Below are positions 53,808 to 62,188 of a stretch of DNA of 64,000 bases, one piece after another. The notes under the pieces are model-generated. The model searched no databases. It saw nothing but the letters and a program-made list of their open reading frames with translations, and was not told where the DNA came from. Where the stretch lies: positions 124,001 through 188,000 of the forward strand of contig NZ_WKKH01000003.1 in NCBI RefSeq assembly GCF_009674725.1, read 5' to 3'. The DNA comes from Pedobacter petrophilus. GTDB taxonomy: Bacteria > Bacteroidota > Bacteroidia > Sphingobacteriales > Sphingobacteriaceae. The translations under genes were made by a program, and so were the position numbers. The stretch's first letter is position 1; every line of letters begins with the position of its first letter.

Positions 53808-54108
53808 AACCACCCCCACCCCCTCCTTGAAAATAAGGAGGGGAGCGCCGTTCCAAAGCCTTAAAAACCCGTTCATATAGAACAATAAATTTAATAGCAC
53901 TATCCAGTTCCCTTCCAATTTAGGAGGAAAACCACTGGAAAAATAAATGATCATAAAAAGTAACGCCTCCCTTCCCTGAAGATAACGAGGGGAGCATCGT
54001 TCTAAAGCCCTAAAAGGAAAAGATAAAACGGAACCGTTCATAAAGAAATAGTAAATTTAAAACACTGTCCAGCTCCCCTCCTAATTTAGGAGGGGGAAGG
54101 GGGTGGTT
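53808..54108. repeat. 301-bp element with terminal inverted repeats and two internal direct units
   Basis: The left end (53808-53827) reads AACCACCCCCACCCCCTCCT and the right end (54088-54108) is its reverse complement apart from one substitution and one extra base. Inside are two imperfect direct units: 53821-53934 and 53966-54096. Each opens with a CCTCC...GGAGGGGAGC hairpin and closes with an AATTTAGGAGG stretch. It has no coding capacity worth calling. It fills the spacer between the CocE-type hydrolase and the M1 peptidase, ending 12 nt before the peptidase start, and looks like a small non-autonomous interspersed repeat. Confidence 0.65.
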
Positions 54109-54120
54109 AACCACAACAAA

Positions 54121-55773
54121 ATGAAAAAAATAATTATTCTTTTTGCCCTCGCGCTTGGCATCTCCACTGCAAATGCCCAAATGCTTGGAAAAAATCAAAT
54201 AAATGCCAGTGCCGATAGTTTAAGAGGCACCCTTACCCCTTTACGTACCTGCTACGACATTAATTATTACCATTTAGATGTTAAAATAGATTTAGATCAG
54301 CAATCAGTTGCAGGCAGTAATGAATTTGCCTTTACCGCTATACAAGATTTCACTAAACTTCAGTTCGATTTATTTGATAACCTAAAAATAGAAAAGGTAG
54401 TGTACCAGGGCCAAAACCTGCCATTTACAAGAGAATACAATGCTGTTTTCGTGACCTTTCCAAAAGCAATAAAAAAAGGAAGCAAAGATAAGTTCACTGT
54501 TTTTTATGCTGGCAATCCGGTGGTAGCGAAGAATGCACCATGGGACGGAGGTTTTATATTCAAGAAAGATTCTGCCGGGAACCCTTTCGTTTCTGTAGCC
54601 TGCCAGGGGCTTGGTGCCAGTGTTTGGTGGCCCAATAAAGACCATCAAAGCGATGAGGTAGACAGTATGTTAATCAGCATTAGCGTACCTGAAACTTTGC
54701 AGGAAATTTCAAACGGCAGACTCAGAAATACCGTTACCAAACCAAATGGATACAAACAATACAACTGGTTTGTAAGTAACCCCATTAATAACTATGATGT
54801 AACTTTTTATATTGGAAAATATGCACATTGGCAAGACAGCTACGCCGGCGAGAATGGAAATTTAAGTATCGATTATTGGGCCTTACAGGTAGATAGCGCA
54901 AAAGCACGACCACATTGGAATGCTGATGTTAAACCCATGTTAAAATGTTTTGAATACTGGTTTGGCCCCTATCCATGGTACAAAGATGGCTATAAGCTGG
55001 TTCAGGCGCCGCATTTGGGCATGGAGCATCAAAGTGCAGTAGCTTATGGCAATAAATTTATGAAAGGCTATCTGGGCAGAGACCTAAGTGGAACCGGCCA
55101 CGGCCTGAAATGGGATTTTATCACCATCCATGAAAGCGGGCATGAATGGTTTGGCAACAACATTACCTCGAAAGATATTGCAGACATGTGGATTCACGAA
55201 GGATTTACCAATTATTCTGAAACCTTATTTACAGAATGTACCGATAGTAAGCAATCAGGAAGCGAATATGTGATCGGAATCAGACAAGGAATAGAGAACG
55301 ATATCCCGATTATCGGACCGTATGGCGTAAATAAAGAAGGCAGCGGAGATATGTATCCGAAAGGAGCAAACCTGATCCACACCATCCGCCAGTTAATCAA
55401 TAATGACGAAAAGTTCAGGCAAATTCTTAGGGGACTTAACAAAACTTTTTACCATAAAACAGTTACTACGGCAGAAATTGAAAACTATATCTCCAAACAA
55501 AGCGGCTTAAAACTTGATAAGGTTTTTGATCAATATCTCCGCCATGCCAGCATCCCCGTTTTGGCCTACAAAATCAATAATGGCGTTTTATCTTACCGTT
55601 GGATCACAGATGTAAAAAACTTTGACATGCCAGTTAGGGTAACCTTAAAAGCTGGCGGTTACACCTTAATCCAACCTAAAAATGAGTGGAAAACAATAAA
55701 AATTGATCAGAGCGTAACAGCAGATAATTTTAAAAATGACCCTCAATTTTATATCAAAACCAAAAAAGAATAA
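54121..55773 (+). CDS. M1-family zinc metallopeptidase, exported
   Basis: A 550-residue aminopeptidase-like enzyme. The ATG at 54121 starts a normal signal peptide (MKKIIILFALALG, ending ANAQ). An N-terminal beta-saddle domain (YHLDVKIDLDQQSVAGSNEF) precedes the catalytic part, in which the exopeptidase motif reads GMEHQSAVAYG instead of the usual GxMEN. The zinc site is complete: HESGHEWFGNN with His337, Glu338 and His341, and the third ligand Glu360 in IHEGFTNYSE. It lacks the large C-terminal HEAT domain of PepN, like the short periplasmic M1 proteins of Bacteroidota. It probably trims peptides in the periplasm. The upstream repeat element lies directly against its start region. Confidence 0.93.
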   Translation: MKKIIILFALALGISTANAQMLGKNQINASADSLRGTLTPLRTCYDINYYHLDVKIDLDQQSVAGSNEFAFTAIQDFTKLQFDLFDNLKIEKVVYQGQNLPFTREYNAVFVTFPKAIKKGSKDKFTVFYAGNPVVAKNAPWDGGFIFKKDSAGNPFVSVACQGLGASVWWPNKDHQSDEVDSMLISISVPETLQEISNGRLRNTVTKPNGYKQYNWFVSNPINNYDVTFYIGKYAHWQDSYAGENGNLSIDYWALQVDSAKARPHWNADVKPMLKCFEYWFGPYPWYKDGYKLVQAPHLGMEHQSAVAYGNKFMKGYLGRDLSGTGHGLKWDFITIHESGHEWFGNNITSKDIADMWIHEGFTNYSETLFTECTDSKQSGSEYVIGIRQGIENDIPIIGPYGVNKEGSGDMYPKGANLIHTIRQLINNDEKFRQILRGLNKTFYHKTVTTAEIENYISKQSGLKLDKVFDQYLRHASIPVLAYKINNGVLSYRWITDVKNFDMPVRVTLKAGGYTLIQPKNEWKTIKIDQSVTADNFKNDPQFYIKTKKE

Positions 55774-55815
55774 TTGCCGGATGATCATCTTTTAGAACTA
55801 AAATAGTAAAGAAAC

Positions 55816-55846
55816 CCATTGCACCGCTATTGCAATGGTTTTTTTG
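55816..55846 (+). terminator. Terminator of the M1 peptidase gene
   Basis: CCATTGCA (55816-55823) pairs with TGCAATGG (55831-55838), followed by seven T residues, 43 nt after the stop. Confidence 0.85.
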
Positions 55847-55960
55847 TTGAATGAAGAAATCTGATTACTTGTGCAACTTTTTAATATTTTAATCGTCTTA
55901 TAACAAAAGCTCATTCAAATCATTCCCGGGCAAAGCATTAACAAACTAAAAATTCATACT

Positions 55961-56689
55961 ATGAAAAAATTATTCGCCGTTTTATTTGCAACGCTTACGC
56001 TAACAACAAGCATTAATGCCATTGCAAAAGATCAGATAAACATTACATCATCAAAATATAACGATGACAGAGACGTAAGCAACTTTAATGGCATTGCCGC
56101 CGCTGGCCCGATCAATGTTGTGGTGACCCTGGGAAATAAAGAAAGTTGTCGTTTAGAAGGAGATGCAGAAGCCATTGCATCTATCGTTACAGAAGTAAAA
56201 GGAAATATTCTTATTATACGTCCTAAAAATAGTATCACAAGCTGGTCTAAAAAATACGAAGGAAAACAAATTACAGCCTATGTTTCTGCTCATGAGCTTG
56301 CCAGTTTAACCATGAGTGGATCTGGAAATATGACTGTAAATGGTAAGATCAGCACCGGTGATTTAACTACAACTTTAAGCGGCTCAGGCAGTATTAAAGC
56401 AAATGCCGATGTAGATAATTATAGTGGTGTAATTAGTGGTTCCGGATCATTAAACATCACCGGAAGTACAGACAGAGCAAAAATTGTAGTCAGCAGTTCC
56501 GGCTCTTTCGAAGGAAAAAGTTTCTCTTCAAATACCTTATCCACTACGATCAGTGGATCAGGAACGGTTAACATTAAAACGGATCAATCTATTAAAGCTG
56601 TAATTAGCGGTTCCGGAAGCGTTAACTATTCTGGTAACGCAACCGTTGATAAAACCATCATCGGTTCAGGAAGAGTGAGAAAAATCTAA
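55961..56689 (+). CDS. GIN-domain (DUF2807) exported protein
   Basis: A 242-residue protein with a signal peptide (ending INAIA) and a GIN/'auto-transporter adhesin head' domain. The domain is built from repeated strands with SGSG turns (MSGSGNM, LSGSGSI, ISGSGSL, SSSGSF, ISGSGTV, ISGSGSV, IGSGRV) about 20 residues apart, forming a right-handed beta-helix. The N-terminal part (FNGIAAAGPINVVVTLGNKESC) is the usual cap. It is exported and possibly membrane or surface associated. Function in the family is unclear; no transporter domain is present here. Confidence 0.88.
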   Translation: MKKLFAVLFATLTLTTSINAIAKDQINITSSKYNDDRDVSNFNGIAAAGPINVVVTLGNKESCRLEGDAEAIASIVTEVKGNILIIRPKNSITSWSKKYEGKQITAYVSAHELASLTMSGSGNMTVNGKISTGDLTTTLSGSGSIKANADVDNYSGVISGSGSLNITGSTDRAKIVVSSSGSFEGKSFSSNTLSTTISGSGTVNIKTDQSIKAVISGSGSVNYSGNATVDKTIIGSGRVRKI

Positions 56690-57102
56690 TTTAAAGCCAT
56701 AAAGGTGTGTCTTCACACACATTAAAATCTTTTTTTTTGAAAATAAAGACACCTGCAGGAAATTGCGGGTATTTTTGTTGGTCATGATCATAGTAATGCA
56801 TCCGTAATGTGTCACTTCATTAAATTGAATAATCTAAAATTCATTATCAAAAACTCAAAAATCATTTTTGATTAATGGAATAGGTTTATGATAATGAGCA
56901 AAATACAGTGAATTAATCTTGGGAGCTTATATCACTCTAATCCAGAACTTCGTGATGGTGTCGATTTAAATTCTCAGTAATTGAGAGGGTTTGGTAATTA
57001 ATATGTGAAGTGTAAATTCGCCCTTTATCGACTCACTAATCTTAAAAAGTTAAATTTGATTATTGATCTTTAACTCCATTAAGATACTTGATCCAGAAGT
57101 TT
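56690..57102. other. Spacer between the GIN-domain and AraC genes
   Basis: 413 nt. Near the left end is a possible terminator (56749-56775, arms ACCTGC and GCGGGT, then ATTTTT) preceded by a short GTGTG-TCTT-CACAC hairpin. The remainder is A+T-rich, without a credible frame or repeat, and must hold the AraC promoter. Confidence 0.5.
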
Positions 57103-57966
57103 ATGCCACCTAAAGATAGACAAACCCTCTCATTGCAAAACACGAAAAGTAAGGTAAATATCATCCGGTATAATTCGGACGTAGCCACGAGTAATTCTAA
57201 AATTAAATTAGCGCAAAACTTATTTAGTTTTTTACTCGAGGGCAATAAGAGTGTACAATATGCAGGAACAAAGGTAACGATAAACACCAATCAATTTTTC
57301 CTTCTTTCTGCTGGCAATTGCTTAATGAGTGAAAAAATCGCTACCCCCGGCGGCCAATACAGAAGTCTTTTATTTTTTTTCGACAATGAATTATTGACAG
57401 ACTTTTTTATGCGTCATCCTGTGCAAACCAACCCACTGAAGAGCAAACCTAAAGAGGAGCCTTTCGTTGTGTTTGAGAAAGACGCCTTTCTTACCAACTT
57501 TGTAGACTCTTTAGGCCTAATATTGGCCTCTGGTCAATCATTATCTAAAGAACTGGAAAGTGTGAAACTTGAAGAATTGCTTATTTATATTTCCGGTTGC
57601 TATCCAGAACTTCTTAGAGGGTTTAATGACTATAATTATAGTTCTGATAAGGTTTTTTTAATCCGCCAGGTGATTACAGCCAATATTTATAATGTTATGA
57701 CTGTGGAAGAGTTGGCATTTCTATGTTCCATGACGCTGTCGACATTTAAACGGAACTTTGCTGAACTTTATGGTACATCACCAAAAAAATGGTTTTTAGA
57801 GAAACGAATGCAAAAAGCAGCCCAAATGCTTAGAAAAAGTGACCTCCATTCAAGCGAGATATACCTGGAACTTGGTTATGAAAATTTGTCTAGTTTCATT
57901 CAATCATTTAAGCAGATTTACGGAACGACCCCCAAGCAATATCAACTTAATAAGTTGAACGTTTAG
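57103..57966 (+). CDS. AraC-family transcriptional regulator
   Basis: A 287-residue regulator (ATG at 57103; a TTG at 57088 is possible). The N-terminal half is a cupin-like sensing domain (LFSFLLEGNKSVQYAGTKVTIN, then LLSAGNCLMSEK). The C-terminal half carries the two AraC helix-turn-helix motifs (MTVEELAFLCSMTLSTFKRNFAELYG; SEIYLELGYENLSSFIQSFKQIYG). It lies 74 nt upstream of a DinB-family gene on the same strand and may control it. Its ligand is unknown. Confidence 0.92.
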   Translation: MPPKDRQTLSLQNTKSKVNIIRYNSDVATSNSKIKLAQNLFSFLLEGNKSVQYAGTKVTINTNQFFLLSAGNCLMSEKIATPGGQYRSLLFFFDNELLTDFFMRHPVQTNPLKSKPKEEPFVVFEKDAFLTNFVDSLGLILASGQSLSKELESVKLEELLIYISGCYPELLRGFNDYNYSSDKVFLIRQVITANIYNVMTVEELAFLCSMTLSTFKRNFAELYGTSPKKWFLEKRMQKAAQMLRKSDLHSSEIYLELGYENLSSFIQSFKQIYGTTPKQYQLNKLNV

Positions 57967-58040
57967 CTAAACTTTTTGAACGTTAAGCCCTCCCGTGTGG
58001 CCTTTCGTAACTCCTAACTTTGAGTTAAATTCAAAAGAAC

Positions 58041-58571
58041 ATGACAACATTATTAACACGCACAGAAAACAGTAATGAGGGCCTTAAAGGCTATTTTGTA
58101 GAATTAGCCGATTTTACCAACTGGGCAGACAATCGTGCTATTGACTGGCTTACTCAAATCACTGATGAACAATGGACCCAAGCTTCTATCAGCAGTTTTG
58201 GAAGCATCAGGGACACCGCTGTACATATTGTCAGCGCAAAAAAAATATGGATAGACTTCTGGACAGATGTTCAGGATCCCGCATACCTTTCGTCAGAATT
58301 TAAGGGGACCAGAGAAGATCTGATAGACATTTGGAAGACAATTTCTGCTGAGCTCAGATCTTTCATCGAAAATTATCCTTTAGAGAATTATGCAAATGAG
58401 ATAAATGTAAAGAAACCAAATGGAGAAATGAGCAAAATGGTATTTAGAAAAACATTTCCACATATGATTAATCATTCTACATACCATCGGGGGCAACTGG
58501 TAACTCAATTACGTCAGTCAGGCTTTTCGAGTTTATCAAATACTGACCTTTTTACGTACTATAGCACCTAA
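58041..58571 (+). CDS. DinB-family protein
   Basis: A 176-residue four-helix DinB-like protein. The three conserved metal-binding His positions appear in DTAVHIVSAKKIW and NHSTYHRGQLVTQLRQ, and the N-terminal helix YFVELADFTNWADNRAIDWL is typical. DinB-fold proteins are metal-dependent thiol transferases or damage-associated proteins; the exact reaction here is unknown. The gene follows an AraC regulator, which may link it to a stress or thiol signal. Confidence 0.88.
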   Translation: MTTLLTRTENSNEGLKGYFVELADFTNWADNRAIDWLTQITDEQWTQASISSFGSIRDTAVHIVSAKKIWIDFWTDVQDPAYLSSEFKGTREDLIDIWKTISAELRSFIENYPLENYANEINVKKPNGEMSKMVFRKTFPHMINHSTYHRGQLVTQLRQSGFSSLSNTDLFTYYST

Positions 58572-58820
58572 TCATACTTAAAAAATAAAAGCTTAATCAT
58601 TGGACAACTATATTAAATGAAATCCCAGGAATGAGGTTTTCTGAATATGGCATAAAAAATTCTTGTTTTGATAAATCGATGCATAGTGGGCAAATAAATC
58701 AGTAAAAGTGCCAATCAAAAGGCTCGTTTTACGATAATCGACCAATTTTTTGCATTAAATTATCAAGATGAGTTCAACGCCACTAAATTAGATTTATACT
58801 TACCCTAAAAGCTTAACGAT

Positions 58821-59270
58821 ATGCTCACAGAAATACTAAAATCACTTTTCAGCCGAGACCTTAACAAACTTAAAACCGAAATTGAAACCTATAAGGATGA
58901 ATCTAAAATTTGGCTGGTTGAGCCAAACATTTCGAATGCTGCAGGTAACCTTTGCCTTCACTTAATCGGAAACCTCAATACGTATATCGGCGCAACATTA
59001 GGCCGCACCAATTATGTCAGAAACCGCGAACTTGAATTTTCTTTAAAAAATATTCCGCAAAAAGAGCTTATTAAACAAATTGAAGAGACAATAACTGTGG
59101 TTAACGAAACATTAAGCAGCATAACGCAGGAAGAAATTGAAGCCGAATATCCAGTATTGGTTTTAGCAGAAAAAACTTCAACAGCGTTTTTTCTCATTCA
59201 CCTGACCACGCATCTTGCTTACCATTTAGGTCAGATTAATTACCACCGAAGATTGTTAGATCATGCATAA
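58821..59270 (+). CDS. DinB-family protein, DUF1572-like
   Basis: A 149-residue DinB/YfiT-fold protein. The metal-site His residues are in NLCLHLIGNLNTYIG and HLTTHLAYHLGQINYHRRLL, and the long central helix KELIKQIEETITVVNETLSSI fits DUF1572. It lies 249 nt beyond the first DinB gene on the same strand but is a different subfamily, so it is not a recent duplication. Biochemical role unknown. Confidence 0.85.
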   Translation: MLTEILKSLFSRDLNKLKTEIETYKDESKIWLVEPNISNAAGNLCLHLIGNLNTYIGATLGRTNYVRNRELEFSLKNIPQKELIKQIEETITVVNETLSSITQEEIEAEYPVLVLAEKTSTAFFLIHLTTHLAYHLGQINYHRRLLDHA

Positions 59271-59318
59271 GGCTATGATTCGAAGCACGGAGCATTAGCA
59301 ATTTGTACTACAGATGCA

Positions 59319-59363
59319 GCGTTGTCAACTTTGATAGCCTATTAATATGAAAGTTGACAACGC
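59319..59363. repeat. Perfect 14-bp inverted repeat
   Basis: GCGTTGTCAACTTT (59319-59332) and AAAGTTGACAACGC (59350-59363) are perfectly complementary with a 17-nt loop, 48 nt after the DinB stop. No T tract follows on either strand, so it is not a classical terminator. Confidence 0.75.
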
Positions 59364-59376
59364 TAATTTAAGGGGT

Positions 59377-59451
59377 CGTCCTGAGTTTAGCGTCACCCTG
59401 AATTTATTTCAGGGCCCATTTTGAAGATGCTGAATCAAGTTCAGCAGGACG
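59377..59451. repeat. Three-stem palindromic intergenic repeat
   Basis: An outer stem CGTCCTG (59377-59383) with CAGGACG (59445-59451) encloses two hairpins: CCCTGAA/TTCAGGG (59396-59414) and GCTGAA/TTCAGC (59429-59445, sharing one C with the outer arm). The sequence type (CCTGAA...TTCAGG) is that of interspersed intergenic repeats frequent in Sphingobacteriaceae. Confidence 0.65.
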
Positions 59452-59843
59452 GATAAACCAAAAATCTTCACAACAATATCCCCCACTTCAATAATCTTTA
59501 CCCCTCCCTTATTTTTATCAGCACTCTTTTATTTTTTAGCTGCTTTATTTGTATTTATTTAAAAATACTTTGAACTTTTAACTACCCTGTTTTACCTTTT
59601 AGCGAGTTAATTTATACTTATTGGCAGTTAGTTTAATATTCTTCAAACTGCAGTTTATATTTTAATAAGAGTGTTTGTACTAATTTAAAAAGTATTTATA
59701 GTTTTTCCTTTTGCTATTGTACTTCTTTTAAGATATATTTATCATATCCAATCCTGCATTGCGGTTTTATAACCCACAATACATATTGTCAAATCATCCC
59801 TGATAATTGAACATCCTTTTTTATCACTTAAACGGTTAACAAT

Positions 59844-60224
59844 ATGTTATTTCTAAACGTACAATTTATTTTTAATGCCAGGGGTATTGAAAGGCCCTCC
59901 ACCTATCTTATTAAATCAGGCTTCAGTGCACATTCAGCGCATTATATTTTACATGGCAAAACCCGCTCCATCAGATTAGATCATATCGAAAGCCTATGCA
60001 AGCTACTCATCTGCGAGCCCAGCGATCTTTTTACCTGGCAGCCAGATCAAAATGAAAACCTTCCGGCATCACAACCCATAACGAAACTTAGAAAACACGA
60101 AACACAACAAAGTATCCAAAACCTCATTACCGATATTCCTTTAAAACAAATCAAAGAAATTGCAGCGGTAATTCAGGAAAAGAAAGAAGAACCAATTACC
60201 CCTAAAACAAAAAATGAGGCTTAA
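59844..60224 (+). CDS. Small XRE/Cro-type helix-turn-helix protein
   Basis: A 126-residue protein with an N-terminal Cro/C1-like fold (ERPSTYLIKSGFSAHSAHYILHG, TRSIRLDHIESLCKLLICEPSDLFTW) of about 70 residues. A charged C-terminal tail includes a helix (IQNLITDIPLKQIKEIAAVIQEK). It probably binds DNA. No adjacent toxin or target gene is obvious. The stop codon sits inside a 24-nt palindrome that acts as terminator. Confidence 0.78.
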   Translation: MLFLNVQFIFNARGIERPSTYLIKSGFSAHSAHYILHGKTRSIRLDHIESLCKLLICEPSDLFTWQPDQNENLPASQPITKLRKHETQQSIQNLITDIPLKQIKEIAAVIQEKKEEPITPKTKNEA

Positions 60225-60234
60225 GCCTCATTTT
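60211..60234. terminator. Bidirectional terminator between the XRE and beta-barrel genes
   Basis: A 24-nt perfect palindrome centred at 60222/60223, with arms AAAATGAGGCTT and AAGCCTCATTTT; it covers the XRE stop codon. Both strands end in T-rich sequence, and the convergent gene ends 9 nt away at 60243. Confidence 0.8.
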
Positions 60235-60242
60235 ATATATTT

Positions 60243-61133
60243 TTAAAACTGAACACCAACAACCGTCAGGTTTTCAATGTAATTAATTTTCTGACTGGCT
60301 TTATCATATTCATCCCAGCCGGTGGTATGAATGGTTTTCAAATTTGTTGTACCAACTTTCGTTGTATTTTGAAGATAAACATTTTTCCAGACATAAAATT
60401 TCAAGCCCACTTTAGCAGATACGCCATAGCCTGCAACATTCCAATGGTTGTTTCTGCCAAGGCCAAATAAACGAACATCAGAACGGGGAACAACCAGCCC
60501 TCCACCTAATCCGGTTTCTAAAGTAAGGGATGTATTTCCTCCTGGTGCCACCCAAATATCGTCGTAACGTTCCAATTCAACATTGGCATAATTAAAGCCA
60601 TCTGTATGTTCAAACGTTAACATACTTTCTTTCACATTAATACTTTCGCCGTTATAAGTTCCGGCTAAAGAACCTGTGGGCGCATTTTCTGGCGTAATAT
60701 TGGCGCCAATTGTACCTGTAATGGCTACCGTTTGCGGAATATCCATCACATATTTCATATGATCCCAGCCAATGGAAATGCTATAATTATCTTTTATAAA
60801 ATAACCTACACGAATATTGTATTGCGGAACGGTAATTAAACCTGGATTTAAATAATCCCAGCTTAATTTCGATTGCCTGTCGTGAGCCACCACATCGTGT
60901 AACTTAAAATCATAATTAGGCCCGGTAAACCTGATGTCGCTCTTTCCATACCAGGAATGGTTATATCCCCAATGAAAGTAGAAATCGCCCTTACGGGAAA
61001 AATTTCTTTTATGTTCAGGATTAAAAATGCTTTTTGAAGTAGGAGTATTTGAATTTGTTGAGTTTTGATGCTCTTGTGCCTGCATCCGCTTCGCAAATAA
61101 GAGGGACAAAACCAATATTAAGTATTTCTTCAC
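60243..61133 (-). CDS. Outer-membrane beta-barrel protein of unknown function
   Basis: A 296-residue exported protein with a signal peptide (ending MQAQEH), a polar N-terminal linker (NSTNSNTPTSK), then alternating aromatic/hydrophobic strands typical of an outer-membrane barrel (GDFYFHWGYNHSWYGKSDIRF; YNIRVGYFIKDNYSISIGWDHMKY; GVSAKVGLKFYVWKNVYLQN). It ends in an aromatic residue (VVGVQF). No enzymatic motif was recognised. The neighbouring - strand gene also encodes a barrel (DUF2490), so both may belong to envelope remodelling. Confidence 0.75.
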   Translation of the reverse strand: MKKYLILVLSLLFAKRMQAQEHQNSTNSNTPTSKSIFNPEHKRNFSRKGDFYFHWGYNHSWYGKSDIRFTGPNYDFKLHDVVAHDRQSKLSWDYLNPGLITVPQYNIRVGYFIKDNYSISIGWDHMKYVMDIPQTVAITGTIGANITPENAPTGSLAGTYNGESINVKESMLTFEHTDGFNYANVELERYDDIWVAPGGNTSLTLETGLGGGLVVPRSDVRLFGLGRNNHWNVAGYGVSAKVGLKFYVWKNVYLQNTTKVGTTNLKTIHTTGWDEYDKASQKINYIENLTVVGVQF

Positions 61134-61229
61134 GCCGCAAATTGAGTGAAAACCATTGTGAAATACAATAATTTCGGATGATCAACCAACCCACTAACTG
61201 AAAAATGACTTTAAGACATTAAAACCTGA

Positions 61230-61934
61230 TTAAAAACGAGTGTAAAGTGCCAGTTGTACGATATTATTATTGGTATGATTGCTAACATTTTTTATCGCCT
61301 GATTCATATAACCTGCCTCAATATCCACTTTTTTAGAAAAGCGATATCCGGCAGCCACATAAAGTCTGTTTTGATCAAAAACGCTATTATTTAACTGGTC
61401 TTTGTTTTGGAAATTCAAAAATACTTCATTTTGTAAAGCCACGAAAGTACCCTTTGTAAAAGATGATTCTATTTTCTTTAAAGGCTGAATCAACCTAAAA
61501 AAATAGCGAAACCGCTGGGCAAATACATCTTCATTCGCTCTTCCGATAAAACGCTGTTCTACCCTAACCCGATGACTGACAAAAATCGATTTCAGTTTAT
61601 GATTGAAGATATATTGCTCAAAAATACGGTGTTCATGTAAAAACGTATCAGGCGCATCTACCAGCTGATTTTGTGTAGTTTGCCACAAATACCCCAGGGC
61701 AACATTGCTTTTATTATTTATAAAATATTGAAGCGCCGGGCGAACCAATGTATTTCTTACATGGCCCCAATCATCAGCAGAACGCACCTGCAAATCGAAT
61801 TGCAATCCCCACTTCGCGTTAAATTTTGTATTATTTAAAAACATAAACCAACCAGAATTTTGGTGTTGTGTTTGTGCATATAGCTTCCCCGGCAAAAAGG
61901 AAAGCAAAAGAAAAGTTAAGAAAATGTTTTTCAT
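61230..61934 (-). CDS. DUF2490 outer-membrane protein
   Basis: A 234-residue protein matching DUF2490: a signal peptide (ending LYAQT), WFMFLNNTKFNAKWGLQFDLQVR, VRPALQYFINNKSNVALGYLW, HEHRIFEQYIF, VSHRVRVEQRF and a terminal strand NNIVQLALYTRF. A twelve-strand-like barrel in the outer membrane is expected. Function in the family is unknown. It lies 96 nt upstream of the other barrel gene on the same strand. Confidence 0.88.
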   Translation of the reverse strand: MKNIFLTFLLLSFLPGKLYAQTQHQNSGWFMFLNNTKFNAKWGLQFDLQVRSADDWGHVRNTLVRPALQYFINNKSNVALGYLWQTTQNQLVDAPDTFLHEHRIFEQYIFNHKLKSIFVSHRVRVEQRFIGRANEDVFAQRFRYFFRLIQPLKKIESSFTKGTFVALQNEVFLNFQNKDQLNNSVFDQNRLYVAAGYRFSKKVDIEAGYMNQAIKNVSNHTNNNIVQLALYTRF

Positions 61935-62115
61935 AAAGCTATCAAATGTGTGTTTCTACCTACGTAACGATTAAACTGGATAAATTGTGTAAAGCTAAGT
62001 AGTTTACATTAAATTAATTTTAGCAAATTTTTAACCGCATTAAGATTGATGATATTGCTTTATTTGAATTTCATTTAACGTTACGCAATTAAAAATTTAT
62101 CTTCGTTGAAGATTT

Positions 62116-62151
62116 GGACTTCAGAATTATATTATTTTCTGAAATTTGTCC
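62116..62151. promoter_or_regulatory. Nested inverted repeat upstream of fabV
   Basis: GGAC (62116-62119) and GTCC (62148-62151) flank TCAGAA (62121-62126) and TTCTGA (62137-62142), about 40 nt before the fabV start. It could be an operator for a fatty-acid regulator, or leader RNA structure. Confidence 0.4.
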
Positions 62152-62188
62152 ATACGCTAAGCATTACAAAACGTAAAATAAGAACAAA

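Larger units (their letters stand above)
59271..59843. other. Repeat-rich, A+T-rich spacer before the XRE gene
   Basis: 573 nt without a credible gene. The left part holds a perfect 14-bp inverted repeat (59319-59363) and a three-stem repeat (59377-59451), described separately. The right part (about 59455-59843) is very A+T-rich without recognised structure and presumably carries the promoter of the XRE gene. Confidence 0.6.

Noticed and set aside
53775-54041. 88-codon - strand frame
   Set aside because: It lies inside the element with terminal inverted repeats, and its codons reflect the repeat sequence.
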